Shown here: positions 45,701 to 55,203 of the stretch, in pieces
How positions within the stretch are numbered: the first letter of the stretch is position 1
Layout: each line of letters starts with the position of its first letter
Assembly (NCBI GenBank): GCA_007449985.2
Contig: VIIQ02000559.1
Coordinates: forward strand, 650,501-714,500
DNA length: 64,000 bases
Source: Desmodesmus armatus
Taxonomy: Eukaryota; Chlorophyta; Chlorophyceae; Sphaeropleales; Scenedesmaceae
Direction of reading: 5' to 3'
Position numbers and translations under genes: made by a program
The notes under the pieces: generated by a model
Databases searched by the model: none
What the model was told of the DNA's origin: nothing
Seen by the model: only the letters and a program-made list of their open reading frames with translations

Positions 45701-47644
45701 GCGACAGGAAGCGCCACATGAAAGGGATGCAGGCAGCCGCAAAGTGTGAGCAACACAGGCATGCCAAGCACGCGCATGTAAGCTGTCATCGACAACATGG
45801 ACCTTCGCTTTTGAGGGCAGACGTTGTTGAGACGGGCAACAACACAAGCGATGCACCTGAATGACGCATAAGTGTGAGACAGCAGTCCTTGTCTTGCATC
45901 AACAGTTCCTGCACACATGTTTGAATTACACTACAGCATGGTTCCGCGACAGCACAAGCCTGCAGGAGAAGAAGATTGCCACACAGCCGCGGGATGGTGT
46001 GCTGCATGTACCAAGTCCACAAGCCCCCCGTACCTGCAGGGCTGCTGTAATCGCGTCCCGCTGCGCGGCCAGCTGCAGCTGTGTCAGGGCCTTCATCAAC
46101 AGTTGCAGTATGTTGATGGCACCTGTATGCGCTGTGCTGAACATCTGCCCGGGATCCACATGCTCGCCTCCTGCGCACAGCAAGCAGCAGCCATGGCAAC
46201 ACAGCAGGTGTGGTCAGGCCGCCGGCAAGCACGTTGTGCAGGGCAGACAGCGGTACAGATGTTGAAACTGCTGCTGTAGTCTGCTGCAATTGCTGCTAGG
46301 GTATTAATGCAGCAGGCAGTAGTGGCATCAATCAAGCACCAGCCCAAGTCCCCAAGCCACAAGCTCCCCCCTCCCCAAAAGTGTGCTATGTGCATGACAC
46401 GCAGATGTTTGGGTCAGCTGCATCATACGAATGGAAGGGCTTGTCAGCACAAACACGCCCACAGACAGCGTTGCACACTGTCGATGTCAACCGCACCTGC
46501 TTGCGAAGGAGTAAGTGGAGGGGGCCACCCGCATTGCGCCAAGTGGCTGTGTATGTGCTGACTCAACACTTGCCTCAAGGCAGCTTGTGCAGCCTGGGCA
46601 GTTCAAGCAGAAGCAAGCAGAGTGATCAGGCGGTCAGGCGTGCTGACAGCAACTTGCTGTGCACCACAACAATTGCCACATGCATCAGTACAGACTTGAG
46701 AGCGTGTGTGTTGTTCCTGTTCCTGGCACGGGAAGACAAGTTGTACACCCTGTGCTGAGATTGATAAGAAGAGCCCAGGCACGATGCTGTGTCACGTTAC
46801 AACAGCACAGCCCTTGCTGCGCTGCCCTGCACCAAGGCTTGTGCAGTGGTGCCGCTGCAGACTTGCAGCCTGCCCTGCCAACCATGGCGGCAGCAGAGAC
46901 GCACCTCTAGCCGCTCCCGCAGCTGAGCTTCCAGAGCGCGCAGCTGCTGCGGCGCTGCCTCGGGTGGGTAGCTGCAGGTTGCCAGCTGCTCCAAGTCTGC
47001 CATGCAGGCTGCATAATGGTCAGCGGCCGCTGTTGTGAGGTCGACAAGTTGGACAGCATCCTGCAGCCAGCACATACAGCACAGGCGTGAGCCAATCACA
47101 CTGCTGCTATGAAGAGTTGTGTTACTTGGTGGATATGAGCAGTGCTGTTGGCAGTTTGGTAGTTGTGCTGTGAAGTAGGAGAAAAGGACCCACCTGCACC
47201 TGGCTGACAGGCCTGAGTTGGCGCTCCAGCTGCTTGACCTGCTCTGCTGTGCGTTTCAAGCCCTCAACTGCATTTTAAAAGCAAGTTGAAGTGGTCAGCC
47301 ATTATATCAGGCATTGCTGAAGGCTGCAGGCTCCTTCTGCAGACAAACTGTCAAGTTGATCTCACCATAGCTGCGGGTGTGGGACAGCAGGCTGAGCGTC
47401 TGTATCTGCCCCTGTATTGCTGCTACTGATGTATCTGTAGGCTGGTGTTGGCCCTGCAGCACGCGGCACGTCCAGCACGGCCACAACTCAGCAGACGGTT
47501 TGGATCAGTACAGCTGACAAGCAATCGGCAGCGTCAGCGTACGTGGCTGGCTTCATACAAGCCCCGCTGAAGATCACCCAACAGCTGCTGCTGGGATTGC
47601 TGGTAGTACGCAATCTGCTCCTGCAGCTGCTGAGCCCTCTCCAT
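39709..47644 (-). CDS. RINT1: RINT1/TIP20-family vesicle tethering subunit (MAG2-like)
   Basis: Minus exons 47543-47644, 47366-47453, 47194-47267, 46905-47060, [one unresolved], 46034-46170, 45472-45693, 44872-44970, 44298-44486, 43580-43732, 42724-42909, 41779-42229, 41255-41361, 40817-40920, 40112-40304 and 39709-39801. They give ~785 codons, close to plant MAG2 length; phases agree except for one missing exon after 46905. The start ATG opens a coiled coil (MERAQQLQEQIAYY). Family-like segments are ELWLKWIDALIDFEGVLG, DAWLAAESNWACKRVEEVL, FNNVACEAYF and LLRVFQRYTDRPASYF. The protein would join the DSL1/NRZ complex on the ER and tether Golgi-derived COPI vesicles. The 40920-40817 exon is followed by a GC-AG intron. 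Several exons have defective copies in adjacent introns. Assignment rests on motif order and length, not on a search. Confidence 0.77.
39946..40061. repeat. Imperfect foldback in the last RINT1 intron
   Basis: GGTGCCATGCGCACATGCTT at 39946 faces its near inverse ending at 40061 (AAGCATGCGCGCATGGCACC). The arms continue through ACGACAACCCT for ~50 bp each, with a short loop. Confidence 0.82.
40380..40600 (-). pseudogene. Partial copies around RINT1 exon 40112-40304
   Basis: 40382-40443 repeats the exon start (GAGTTGTTCAACAACGTTGC) with its CAG acceptor and then diverges. 40540-40600 and 40330-40390 share an intronic block (CCCTGCAGTGCA, CCTAATGAGCG). This indicates at least two rounds of tandem duplication. 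Confidence 0.75.
40689..40720. repeat. Perfect 32-bp palindrome
   Basis: GAATCAGTACGCATGT is followed directly by its exact inverse ACATGCGTACTGATTC, with no spacer. It lies in a RINT1 intron between exons 40817-40920 and 40112-40304. Confidence 0.95.
41520..41735 (-). pseudogene. Two copies of the 3' end of RINT1 exon 41779-42229
   Basis: 41640-41727 and ~41525-41590 repeat the exon end coding EFSSCRREWVLKL and AVAMGFMQKAAG. The nearer one is almost intact including its donor; the farther one is damaged (a stop and a deletion). The 41779 donor is used in the model because it splices in phase to 41361. Confidence 0.85.
43010..43180 (-). pseudogene. Two copies of the start of RINT1 exon 42724-42909
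   Basis: Both follow an AG acceptor and carry GAGAGCATGCTGCAGATGCG as in the real exon (VVSLVESMLQMRLR). They diverge within ~55-70 nt. Confidence 0.85.
43830..44046 (-). pseudogene. Two copies of the start of RINT1 exon 43580-43732
   Basis: 43838-43890 and ~43985-44042 repeat the DAWLAAESNWACKRVEE coding start with its GTGCAG acceptor. The second copy is more diverged. The intron also has a C-run at 44127-44138. Confidence 0.85.
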
Positions 47645-48520
47645 GTTGCTGACAGCACCACTGCTCACAGGCAGTTGACTATCAGGACAGCAAGGTAGTC
47701 ATGTCTGAACTGTACAAGGTGCAGAAAGCGAGTCCACACAACACCAACAGCCCTTGCAACAGAGTGATGGGGTTCAAGGTTGTCACAGGGTTCAGGCCTG
47801 GCCCTAGGGCAAGGTGTGACGGGGGGACAAGCACTGCAGGGCTTAGGGACTGACTGGCTGTGAGTGTATGCACATGTATGCATCACAATCATGTATAGAG
47901 CCATTGCAAGCAAGCTGGAGCTGCAGCTCCAGCACTCAAATGCAGGGGGAGGCAACTACAAGGGGGGCGCATGGCGACATGGTGTTGGTGTTTGTGAGCT
48001 TGCTCATGTGCTTCCCTTGCAGATGCTGCCACTAGAATCCACTGAACTGAGTACAAGCAGATCCTTGTTTGATAACGACCCAGGTTTTTTTCATAGAATG
48101 TTCCTGTGACAACAGTGACCCAACCCTGCACGTAATAGGCTTCGATACATGCACACTGTGCGTGCTGCTGAACACCACACTGACATTGTCAAACCAGCAG
48201 CTAAGGCTATAACAGGAATTTCTGAACATTTAGAGCAGCTGCAGCAGAAGCAACCTAGGTAGTTGTTCAGTGGCAGTACAAGCCCGCCAGCTGCAGGACA
48301 CACGCGACAGAAACAACAAGAACAGTACCAGCGTTGAGGGGGGGGGGGGGGGGGGGGGGGGGGGCTGTGCCCAACAAGATGCCAAGTGCTGCAGAGAGCG
48401 CACTCACAGTCAAGAACACTGCACTGCCACCAGACTTCAAAATAGACTTCTGCAGACACCCATGCGCAGCACTGCAACCCTAACAAAACCCTCACAAAAC
48501 CCGCCAAGGACCACGCCGCA
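47645..48520. other. Intergenic region between RINT1 and DDI1 with a 27-G run
   Basis: No gene is seen. An uninterrupted G-run spans 48338-48364, just 3' of the UBA repeats on the minus strand. Such a run is unlikely to be length-accurate in an assembly. Confidence 0.6.
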
Positions 48521-49182
48521 CTACATCCCAAACAGCATGGTGTCCACGTTCCCATTCGCTGCCTGCAGAGCCCCCACAGCCATCTCCCTGCTGAATCCCA
48601 AGCCCACCAGCTGCTGCACATCAGCCTCCCGCACCACCCCGCCAACAGCTGCCCCTGCTGCACCCACAGCTAAGAACACCGCACTGACACTTTGATGGGA
48701 CCAAGGTTTCAAGTAGAGTTCTGCGGACACCTGTGCGCAGCACTGCAACCCTGACGGCAACCGCCAAGGACCACGCCGCATTACATCCCGAAGAGCATGG
48801 ATGCTGCTGTGTCCACGTTCCCATTCGCTGCCTGCAGAGCCCCCACAGCCATGTCCCTGCTGAAACCCAAGCCCACCAGCTGCTGCACATCAGCCTCCCG
48901 CACCACCCCGCCAACAGCTGCCCCTGCTGCACCCACAGCCAAGAACACCGCACTGACACTTTGATGGGACCAAGGTTTCAAGTAGAGTTCTGCGGACACC
49001 TGTGCGCAGCACTGCAACCCTGACGGCAACCGCCAAGGACCACGCCGCATTACATCCCGAAGAGCATGGATGCTGCTGTGTCCACGTTCCCATTCGCTGC
49101 CTGCAGAGCCCCCACAGCCATGTCCCTGCTGAAACCCAAGCCCACCAGCTGCTGCACATCAGCCTCCCGCACCACCTCACCA
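48521..49182 (-). repeat. Three tandem UBA-coding ends of DDI1
   Basis: Stops at 48521, 48781 and 49050 each close a UBA reading READVQQLVGLGFSR, then MAVGALQAANGNVDT and MLFGM. Spacings are 260 and 269 bp. Blocks 48690-48913 and 48959-49182 appear identical over ~220 bp, so the latest duplication is recent. The outer copy lacks three residues and ends in TAG rather than TAA. Only the 49050 copy is continuous with the upstream DDI1 exon. Confidence 0.92.
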
Positions 49183-52100
49183 GCAGCACCACCCCCTGCG
49201 GCAGTTGTCCCTGCACCCCCAACAGGGGTGGTATCCATGGGGGTGGGGGTGCTGCCGTCAGCTGCTGCTGTTGCGGGGGGTCCTGCTGCTGCTGTGGGGG
49301 CAGCAGCTCCTGCTGCAGCTGCAGGCGGTGCATCGGTTGCTGCTGCTGCTGCACCAGAGGGCCCTGCATCTCCTCCTGCACTCTCCTGGCGAGCAGCATC
49401 GCTGACATTCTTCTCTGCTTGCTGCTTGGAGACGTCCTCTATGTGCCGCTTGAAGTCCTTTGGGATCTCGTGCTCTGGCAGGAAGGACAGTGTCGCGTCA
49501 CAGCTGCCAAACTTGAGCACACCTGCAAAGCAGCCACAGCACAGCACAGCACAGCACGGCACAGCGGGCAAAGGGTTCCACTGTCAGCCAAAAACTGCAG
49601 CACACGTGGCAGAACAGGAAGGACAGGGTCGCGTCACAGCTGCCAAACTTGAGCACACCTGCAAAGCAGCCACAGCACAGCACAGCACAGCACAGCGCGC
49701 AAAGGGTTTCACTGTCAGCCAAAACTGCAGCACACGTGGCAGAACAGGAAGGACAGTGTCGCGTCACAGCTGCCAAACTTGAGCACACCTGCAAAGCAGC
49801 CACAGCACAGCACAGCACAGCGTGCAAAGGGTTCAACTGTCAGCCCAGATTGAGCACACGTGGCAGGACAGGAAGGACAGTGTCGTGTCACAGCTGCCAG
49901 ACTTAGCACACCTGAGAAGCAGCCACAGCGGAGCACAGCACGCAAATGGTCCAACTGTCAGCTCGAGAACCAAGAGAGAGAACCTTGACAACCAATAGCT
50001 GAGCACACATCGCAGAACAGCGGGATGCGAACGGGGGGTGTGGGCCGCAGAGCGCAACCGCCAGAACCTAAGAAAATGCCGGGTGCACCACTTCTGGTTT
50101 TACTACTCTCACATAATGGCATACCAGATCACAGACCAGACCTGAGCTTTGCATGAAAAAGCAACCACACTCCTGTGATGATGTTGGAATGATGTGTTTC
50201 ATCCATGTATTCAAAGCGATTTCTTCCAGTGGCTCGGTCCGGTGCTGACGTGTCAAGCATGGCTGATGAAACACATCCCAACAGGCCCCCAGCTCAATGG
50301 GTGTCTTTCAGGCCGTCCTCTGCCTGCCCCCTCCGCCTGCCCCACCTGCTGCCATATCCAGCACACACAGGTGCCGCTTGAGCATGTCCAGTCCAAAGAT
50401 GAACTGCGGGCCGTCACGCTGCTCCAGCACAGTGATGCTGCAGGTGGTGAAGTGGCCCGCCACCTGCACAGCAACAGCATTAAGATATGCCAGGTGTGAC
50501 ACTTGAGTGACTGACTGGTTGGGTGGTTACACGTCTGGTAGCAGGCGCAATCACAAAGATCAACCGTATGACTGTGTGGGTGAGTGGGTACACTTCTGGA
50601 TGCAGCTGCACCACAGCTTTGAGCAAACGAGCAGGATAATGACTGATTGGGTGGGTTGTGGGACTGCTTCAGGCTGATCACTGGCGCAATCAGTTTCCGT
50701 CTCTGCCCTTTCCCTCCCACCCCGTTGCCCCCTCCTCCTGCCCACCTTCAGGGGAGACTGGTGGATCCGGCCCAGGATTCGTGAGCTGCCCACCCCCACA
50801 GCCATCCCTGCAAAGCGCTTGTCCAGCAGGCGCCCGAGGTGGCATTTGCTGGCAAACTCGTGAGTCATGATGGTCATCTGAGCCCCGCTGTCGACAAAGG
50901 CCTTGACAGGCACGCCGTTCACCTGGGCACAACAACACGGGGCAGCAGACGGTGTTGGCAGTTACACCACCATGCTGTCTAGCTTGACCCTGGGGATACA
51001 GTTATTCCAACCTGGGCGGTTTAGCAGGGCCGAGTGGGATGGGCATCGCGCAGGGCAGGGCGGGGGTGTCGTTGCTGGCGTGAGCTGTCAACAATTGCCT
51101 TGACGGGTCGCCATTCACCCGACAAAGCCATGAGGCAGCAGAGAAACGCTAAGCGCTTGGAAATTCTCATTCCATGCAAGCTCCCATCTCAGCCCATCTC
51201 ACAAACACACTCACCTCCATATTGACGTACAGCATCTCCACGCTGCCAAACACCTCTGGAGTGTGCTCCAACGCCTGCAGCAGCAGCAGCAGCAGCAGCA
51301 GCAGCGGCGGCGGCGGCGGCAGCAGTAGCAGCAGGGCGGCCAACACCACTGGAGTGTGAGCTTGAAACTACTTGAAGGAGCACAGCCGACTATAGAGGAT
51401 GGTGATGTCAGTTACCTCACATGTGCTGTCAACATTAAAAAATACGCCTCAACACATCCATGCACACTCAAAACACACCTGTCACACCTGCCAGGCATTC
51501 ATGCACACTCCAACACAAACTCATGCACTCCTCGGTTTCCTATCCTAGGCGGACTATGTAGTGTGCCTCATAGATTGCTTGCACGTGACCTGCATGATCC
51601 TAGTATGCTAGCTACACATGTATCCTCCTATATGCCTAACACACCTGCTCCAGATTCTCCTCAATGTTGCGTTTGTGAATGAGTTCCTCAATTCTTGCCT
51701 GGGCCTCAGGGTCAAAGGGGTCTGCTGCCAGCAGCTCATCTTCCCGCCTCAGGGCCTCCTGGTGTGCTATCTGCTGCTGACGGATGGCACGCAGCTCCTT
51801 CTGCAATTCAGCAGTTGGGTTTGAGGTTCAGGAAAGAGTTAATACATACCAGGGGGGCGGGGCATCCACAAGCTGGCCATACACACAGCAATATAGCGGC
51901 AAAAAACGGGTGGCGTTGCAACTGCCGGAAGCCAGGGGCAAAGCCCACTAGTGAAACATGCCAACACCCCACTACGAGGAGAGGTGTGTGTCCAAAACAC
52001 GAAAAGGGCCAATGTCAACACATGGAGAGCCGGTTGGGCCACCCTGGCTGCATCCCTTACACCCGCATGCATAACTGTCAAGCCGCAGCACGTGGCGAAG

Positions 52101-52967
52101 CTGGCTGGAACAAAAAGTGTTGCACATCTTCAATTCGTGACCTCATCATGTGCACTGCTGTGACATAATGTCCCGCTCCTCTGCAGGTCATCTATGTACA
52201 TGTTTCCTGCAGGTTTTCACAGTTTCTTCCCACCTGCACTGCCTCTACATCTTCTTTCCTGATGGCATCTGCAAGTGCTGTGCTGGTGGCAGCGATCTGC
52301 GCCATGACCTGTGGCGCTGCCTTGACAGACTGGATGAATGCTGCCGGAGCCCGTGCTGACCCATCCTCTGCTAGGGCCATGTGTGGATTGGCCGGCGCCT
52401 GCTGCCGCTGCTGCTGAGGTGCTGCTGCTGCTGCAGGAGCTGCTGCCGGCAACAGCATGAGGATGTCACCGTTGGCGATGCCCAGGGCTGAGAGTGTCTG
52501 TCCTGCTGCTGATGCTGGCAAGGGGCGACCATTGTGTACTAGCTGCTGCTGTGCTGCGGGTGTGTTGGACTCTGCAGGAATTGCAGGAAGGATACCGTGA
52601 GTGCGGCTCAGCACAGTCGGTCAGCACACGTTCTTACAGGAGCAAGGTACATGTGAGCTGGGAAGCTTTACCAACATCAAGCATGGTTCTGTCCTGATGG
52701 CATGTACATGCATGCATGCATATGTGTATGCTGAGGGGGGCTGCTGCACCCTGTGTGCGCCTTTTTGATTGTGCAGGCTGCTGGAGGCAAGGCGTTAAGC
52801 CTTATGATGCAGGTGCACGTTGTGCCCATGCACGACATGGCATTCATGTACTGCTGATGTCAGCACTGACCTGCTTCCAGGATGGCCTGCAGCGTGCTGA
52901 GGGTCTCATTCTCATCCAGCTCGACAGGAAAAACCCTATCGTCCGTACCTACTACTGTCAGCTGCAT
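49050..52967 (-). CDS. DDI1: DDI1-type ubiquitin shuttle protein with retroviral-like aspartic protease
   Basis: Minus exons 52871-52967, 52234-52571, 51645-51800, 51215-51274, 50746-50922, 50346-50463 and 49050-49522 close exactly to 472 residues. Residues 1 to ~75 are the ubiquitin-like domain (MQLTVVGTDDRVFPVELDE). The helical part has DELLAADPFDPEAQARIEEL and RNIEENLEQALEHTPEVFGS. The protease domain starts near 218 (VNGVPVKAFVDSGAQMTIM); the DSG aspartate is about residue 228, then MAVGVGSSRILGRIH and FIFGLDMLKRHLCVLDM. A Pro/Ala linker leads to the C-terminal UBA, ending FGM. DDI1 proteins dimerise to form one active site, bind ubiquitin chains and act with the proteasome on heavily ubiquitinated clients. 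The start is the ATG at the UBL's first residue. Two further UBA ends lie just downstream. Confidence 0.96.
49475..49935 (-). repeat. ~122-bp tandem array of the DDI1 last-exon start
   Basis: The acceptor and first bases of the last exon (GTGTGCTCAAGTTTGGCAGC, then TGTGACGCGACACTGTCCTT) are repeated upstream near 49665, 49790 and 49912. GCACAGCACAG and GCAAAGGGTT blocks lie between. Only the copy at 49522 runs on into the protease/UBA linker. Confidence 0.88.
51279..51320. repeat. (CAG)n-(GCG)n microsatellite at a DDI1 acceptor
   Basis: On the minus strand the intron end reads (CGC)n(CTG)n-CAG directly against the exon starting at 51274. The microsatellite therefore serves as the polypyrimidine tract and acceptor. 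Confidence 0.85.
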
Positions 52968-55080
52968 GCTGCTGAGGCAAGTTGCGATGGCCTTGCACCT
53001 GCATGTTGCCAAGCGCACCCAAACAGATGCCTGTCAGGGCTGCATGTACATGCATGACATCATGATGTGCAAGAATGATTGTATGAATGGAAGCAGCACT
53101 TGAACAAGGTATGTATGGCGAGCATCTGTCCAGCCAGCTTGTGCTGCAAGCTGGCTGGTGTTTCCGATGCCAGCGGTTGCTGTTGGTTGCAGCTGCAGCA
53201 GGGCCCCTGCCTTGACTCTGGCAGCCCCCCTGGGGCCTTGCGGCACCCTTGGACGCAGACAGCAACCTGTTGAGCTATTCTGAGCACCCCAGACAGTCCA
53301 CATCGACTTACGGACTTTACGTCATGCAGTGATCTCTCCCGCCCGTTTCCTCTGTACCCCACTTACTGCGATCAAAATGCAGTCAACGTCAACTGTTGTA
53401 GTTTTTGGGTTGTAGGCCAGCGATGTGGACCAGGAAGCCAGATATACGGTAACAGCTGCTGTTTGGGTGAGGATCTACTGTCAGGGTGTGCAGGTGCACG
53501 ACAACAGATTCCTTGATTGTACCAGCTGCGGGAGGTCGGACGTATCCACCCGACCTACCAACAGAAGTGGAACCAGAACACACTCCTTGGTTTGACCTCT
53601 GACTGTCATTATGACGTTCAAGTTGACCAGCCTCCACATGGCACGCTGTGTCCTGGGATGTACTTACCAGGTGAGAAACCCACATGTATTCCCCTTCAGA
53701 CACCAGTCCCCAATGAACACCTCAAACGGTTGCAGACCACCACAGCCGCAACTCCACAGACAACCTCGACCCCCTCAAACAGCGACCATCTGACTGCGCA
53801 GTGCGACAGTGGCTGGGCCAACAGGTTGATTGCTGCGTGCTCGCGCATACATGCCCACTGCTGGTCAGGATTGTCACCGCTACCCCCCACTACATCCCAA
53901 CCTGCAAACAGGCTGCCCCGAGATGCGTCTGAGGATCAGATGAATCAAAACAACTGCACGCTGATGCCTCGGAGCGCAGAAGCCACCACTGCCCGTCCAC
54001 TGCTGTCTTTGCGCCTGACACTGTCCCCTGCCATGCCAAGTGACTGACACCCACCAAGCCCCACTGGCACAAACCATCATATGCAAGCTGCACACCATAG
54101 CCAACAGCACCACAGCCCACCATCACGCTACACCTCAAGCACGGAGTATGCTTCTGGGCAACCCACAACTTTACACCAAAGATACTGCTGTAGTGCTGCA
54201 GTATCACCCACAACAACATACCCATACTACCGCCGTGCTTCTGCAACGCAAACCACCGTGCTATGGTGCCAGCCCTGCCGTAAAACTGCGACACCAACCA
54301 CACTGCATGTGTACCACTTCCTCATGGACGTCACCAACTGATTGCAACCACCCACGGCACAAACTCCCAAACCCTGACAAACCCCAACCCAAGGTGTCTG
54401 GAACCTCTGCTGTGCCATGTCCACCCTGGGCAACACCAGCTGCTTTGTAACCACCCCCACTGTGTGACACTACAACCTCCCAAACCCCGACAGAACCCCA
54501 CCAAGGGTATCTGAAACCTTGTTGTACCCTTTCCAGCCTGGGCATCACCAGCTGCTTTCAACCGCCCACACCACAACACAACAAACCCCAGCCAGGGTGT
54601 CAGAAACCTCTGTGTGCCCCTTCCATCCTGGGCATCACCAGCTGCTGTGTGACCGTTCAACCACCGCAACCTCCCATACCCCGACAGAACACCGCCCAGA
54701 GTGTCTGCAACCTCTGGGGTGCCCCTTCCACCCTGAACACCACCAGCTGCTTGCAATCGCCCACACCACAACCTCTCAGTCCCCAACAGAACCCCACTCA
54801 GGGTGTCTGAAACCTTTCCTGACCTCCCTGGGCAGCATCCTTCCAAGCCAACGCCGCTCAACTGCAACCCTTCCTAGCCAACCTTCCGGGCGCACAACGC
54901 TCAACTTCGTAGTTTGATAGCAGCAACACGCCCTTCACAACCAAGCCTGCGACGACAGCTGGTTGACAACAGGAAGAAGAGCTTGCTGGGCACAACCGAC
55001 ATGAGAGGGAGGGGTGATAGCTGAGTAAGACGGGGCTTTTCTTGCTTGTCCTTGCTTAGTCATCGCTTAGTCGTCGCCGC
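52968..55080. other. 2.1-kb intergenic region upstream of DDI1
   Basis: No gene is supported, although a 176-codon open frame runs at 53517-54047 on the plus strand with no recognisable content. The region holds the DDI1 promoter, a minisatellite at 54360-54830 and the RIK 3' flank. Confidence 0.5.
54360..54830. repeat. ~100-bp minisatellite
   Basis: Units carry GG(G/T)TGTCTGAAACCT, CCTTCCA(G/C)CCTGGGCATC and ACCAGCTGCT, with the last motif near 54430, 54545, 54633 and 54742. Alternating spacer types (CCCACACCACAAC versus CCTCCCAAACCCCGACAG) suggest an older ~200-bp dimer. Confidence 0.82.
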
Positions 55081-55164
55081 TTAGTCATCGCCACCATAGC
55101 TGCCCAGCAGGTTGTGCAGGACTGTGTTGTCCTGCTGACGCTGACCACCTGTTGAAATTGAAAA

Positions 55165-55203
<39 letters not shown>

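Noticed and set aside
50746..50922. Retroviral-type aspartic protease motif suggesting an LTR element
   Set aside because: The DSG domain lies between a ubiquitin-like domain and a UBA in one phase-consistent gene, which is DDI1. No reverse transcriptase, integrase or LTRs are nearby.
53517..54047. Plus-strand 176-codon open frame upstream of DDI1
   Set aside because: Composition is unstructured Thr/Pro/Gln, it runs toward a minisatellite, and no splice-consistent partner was found.
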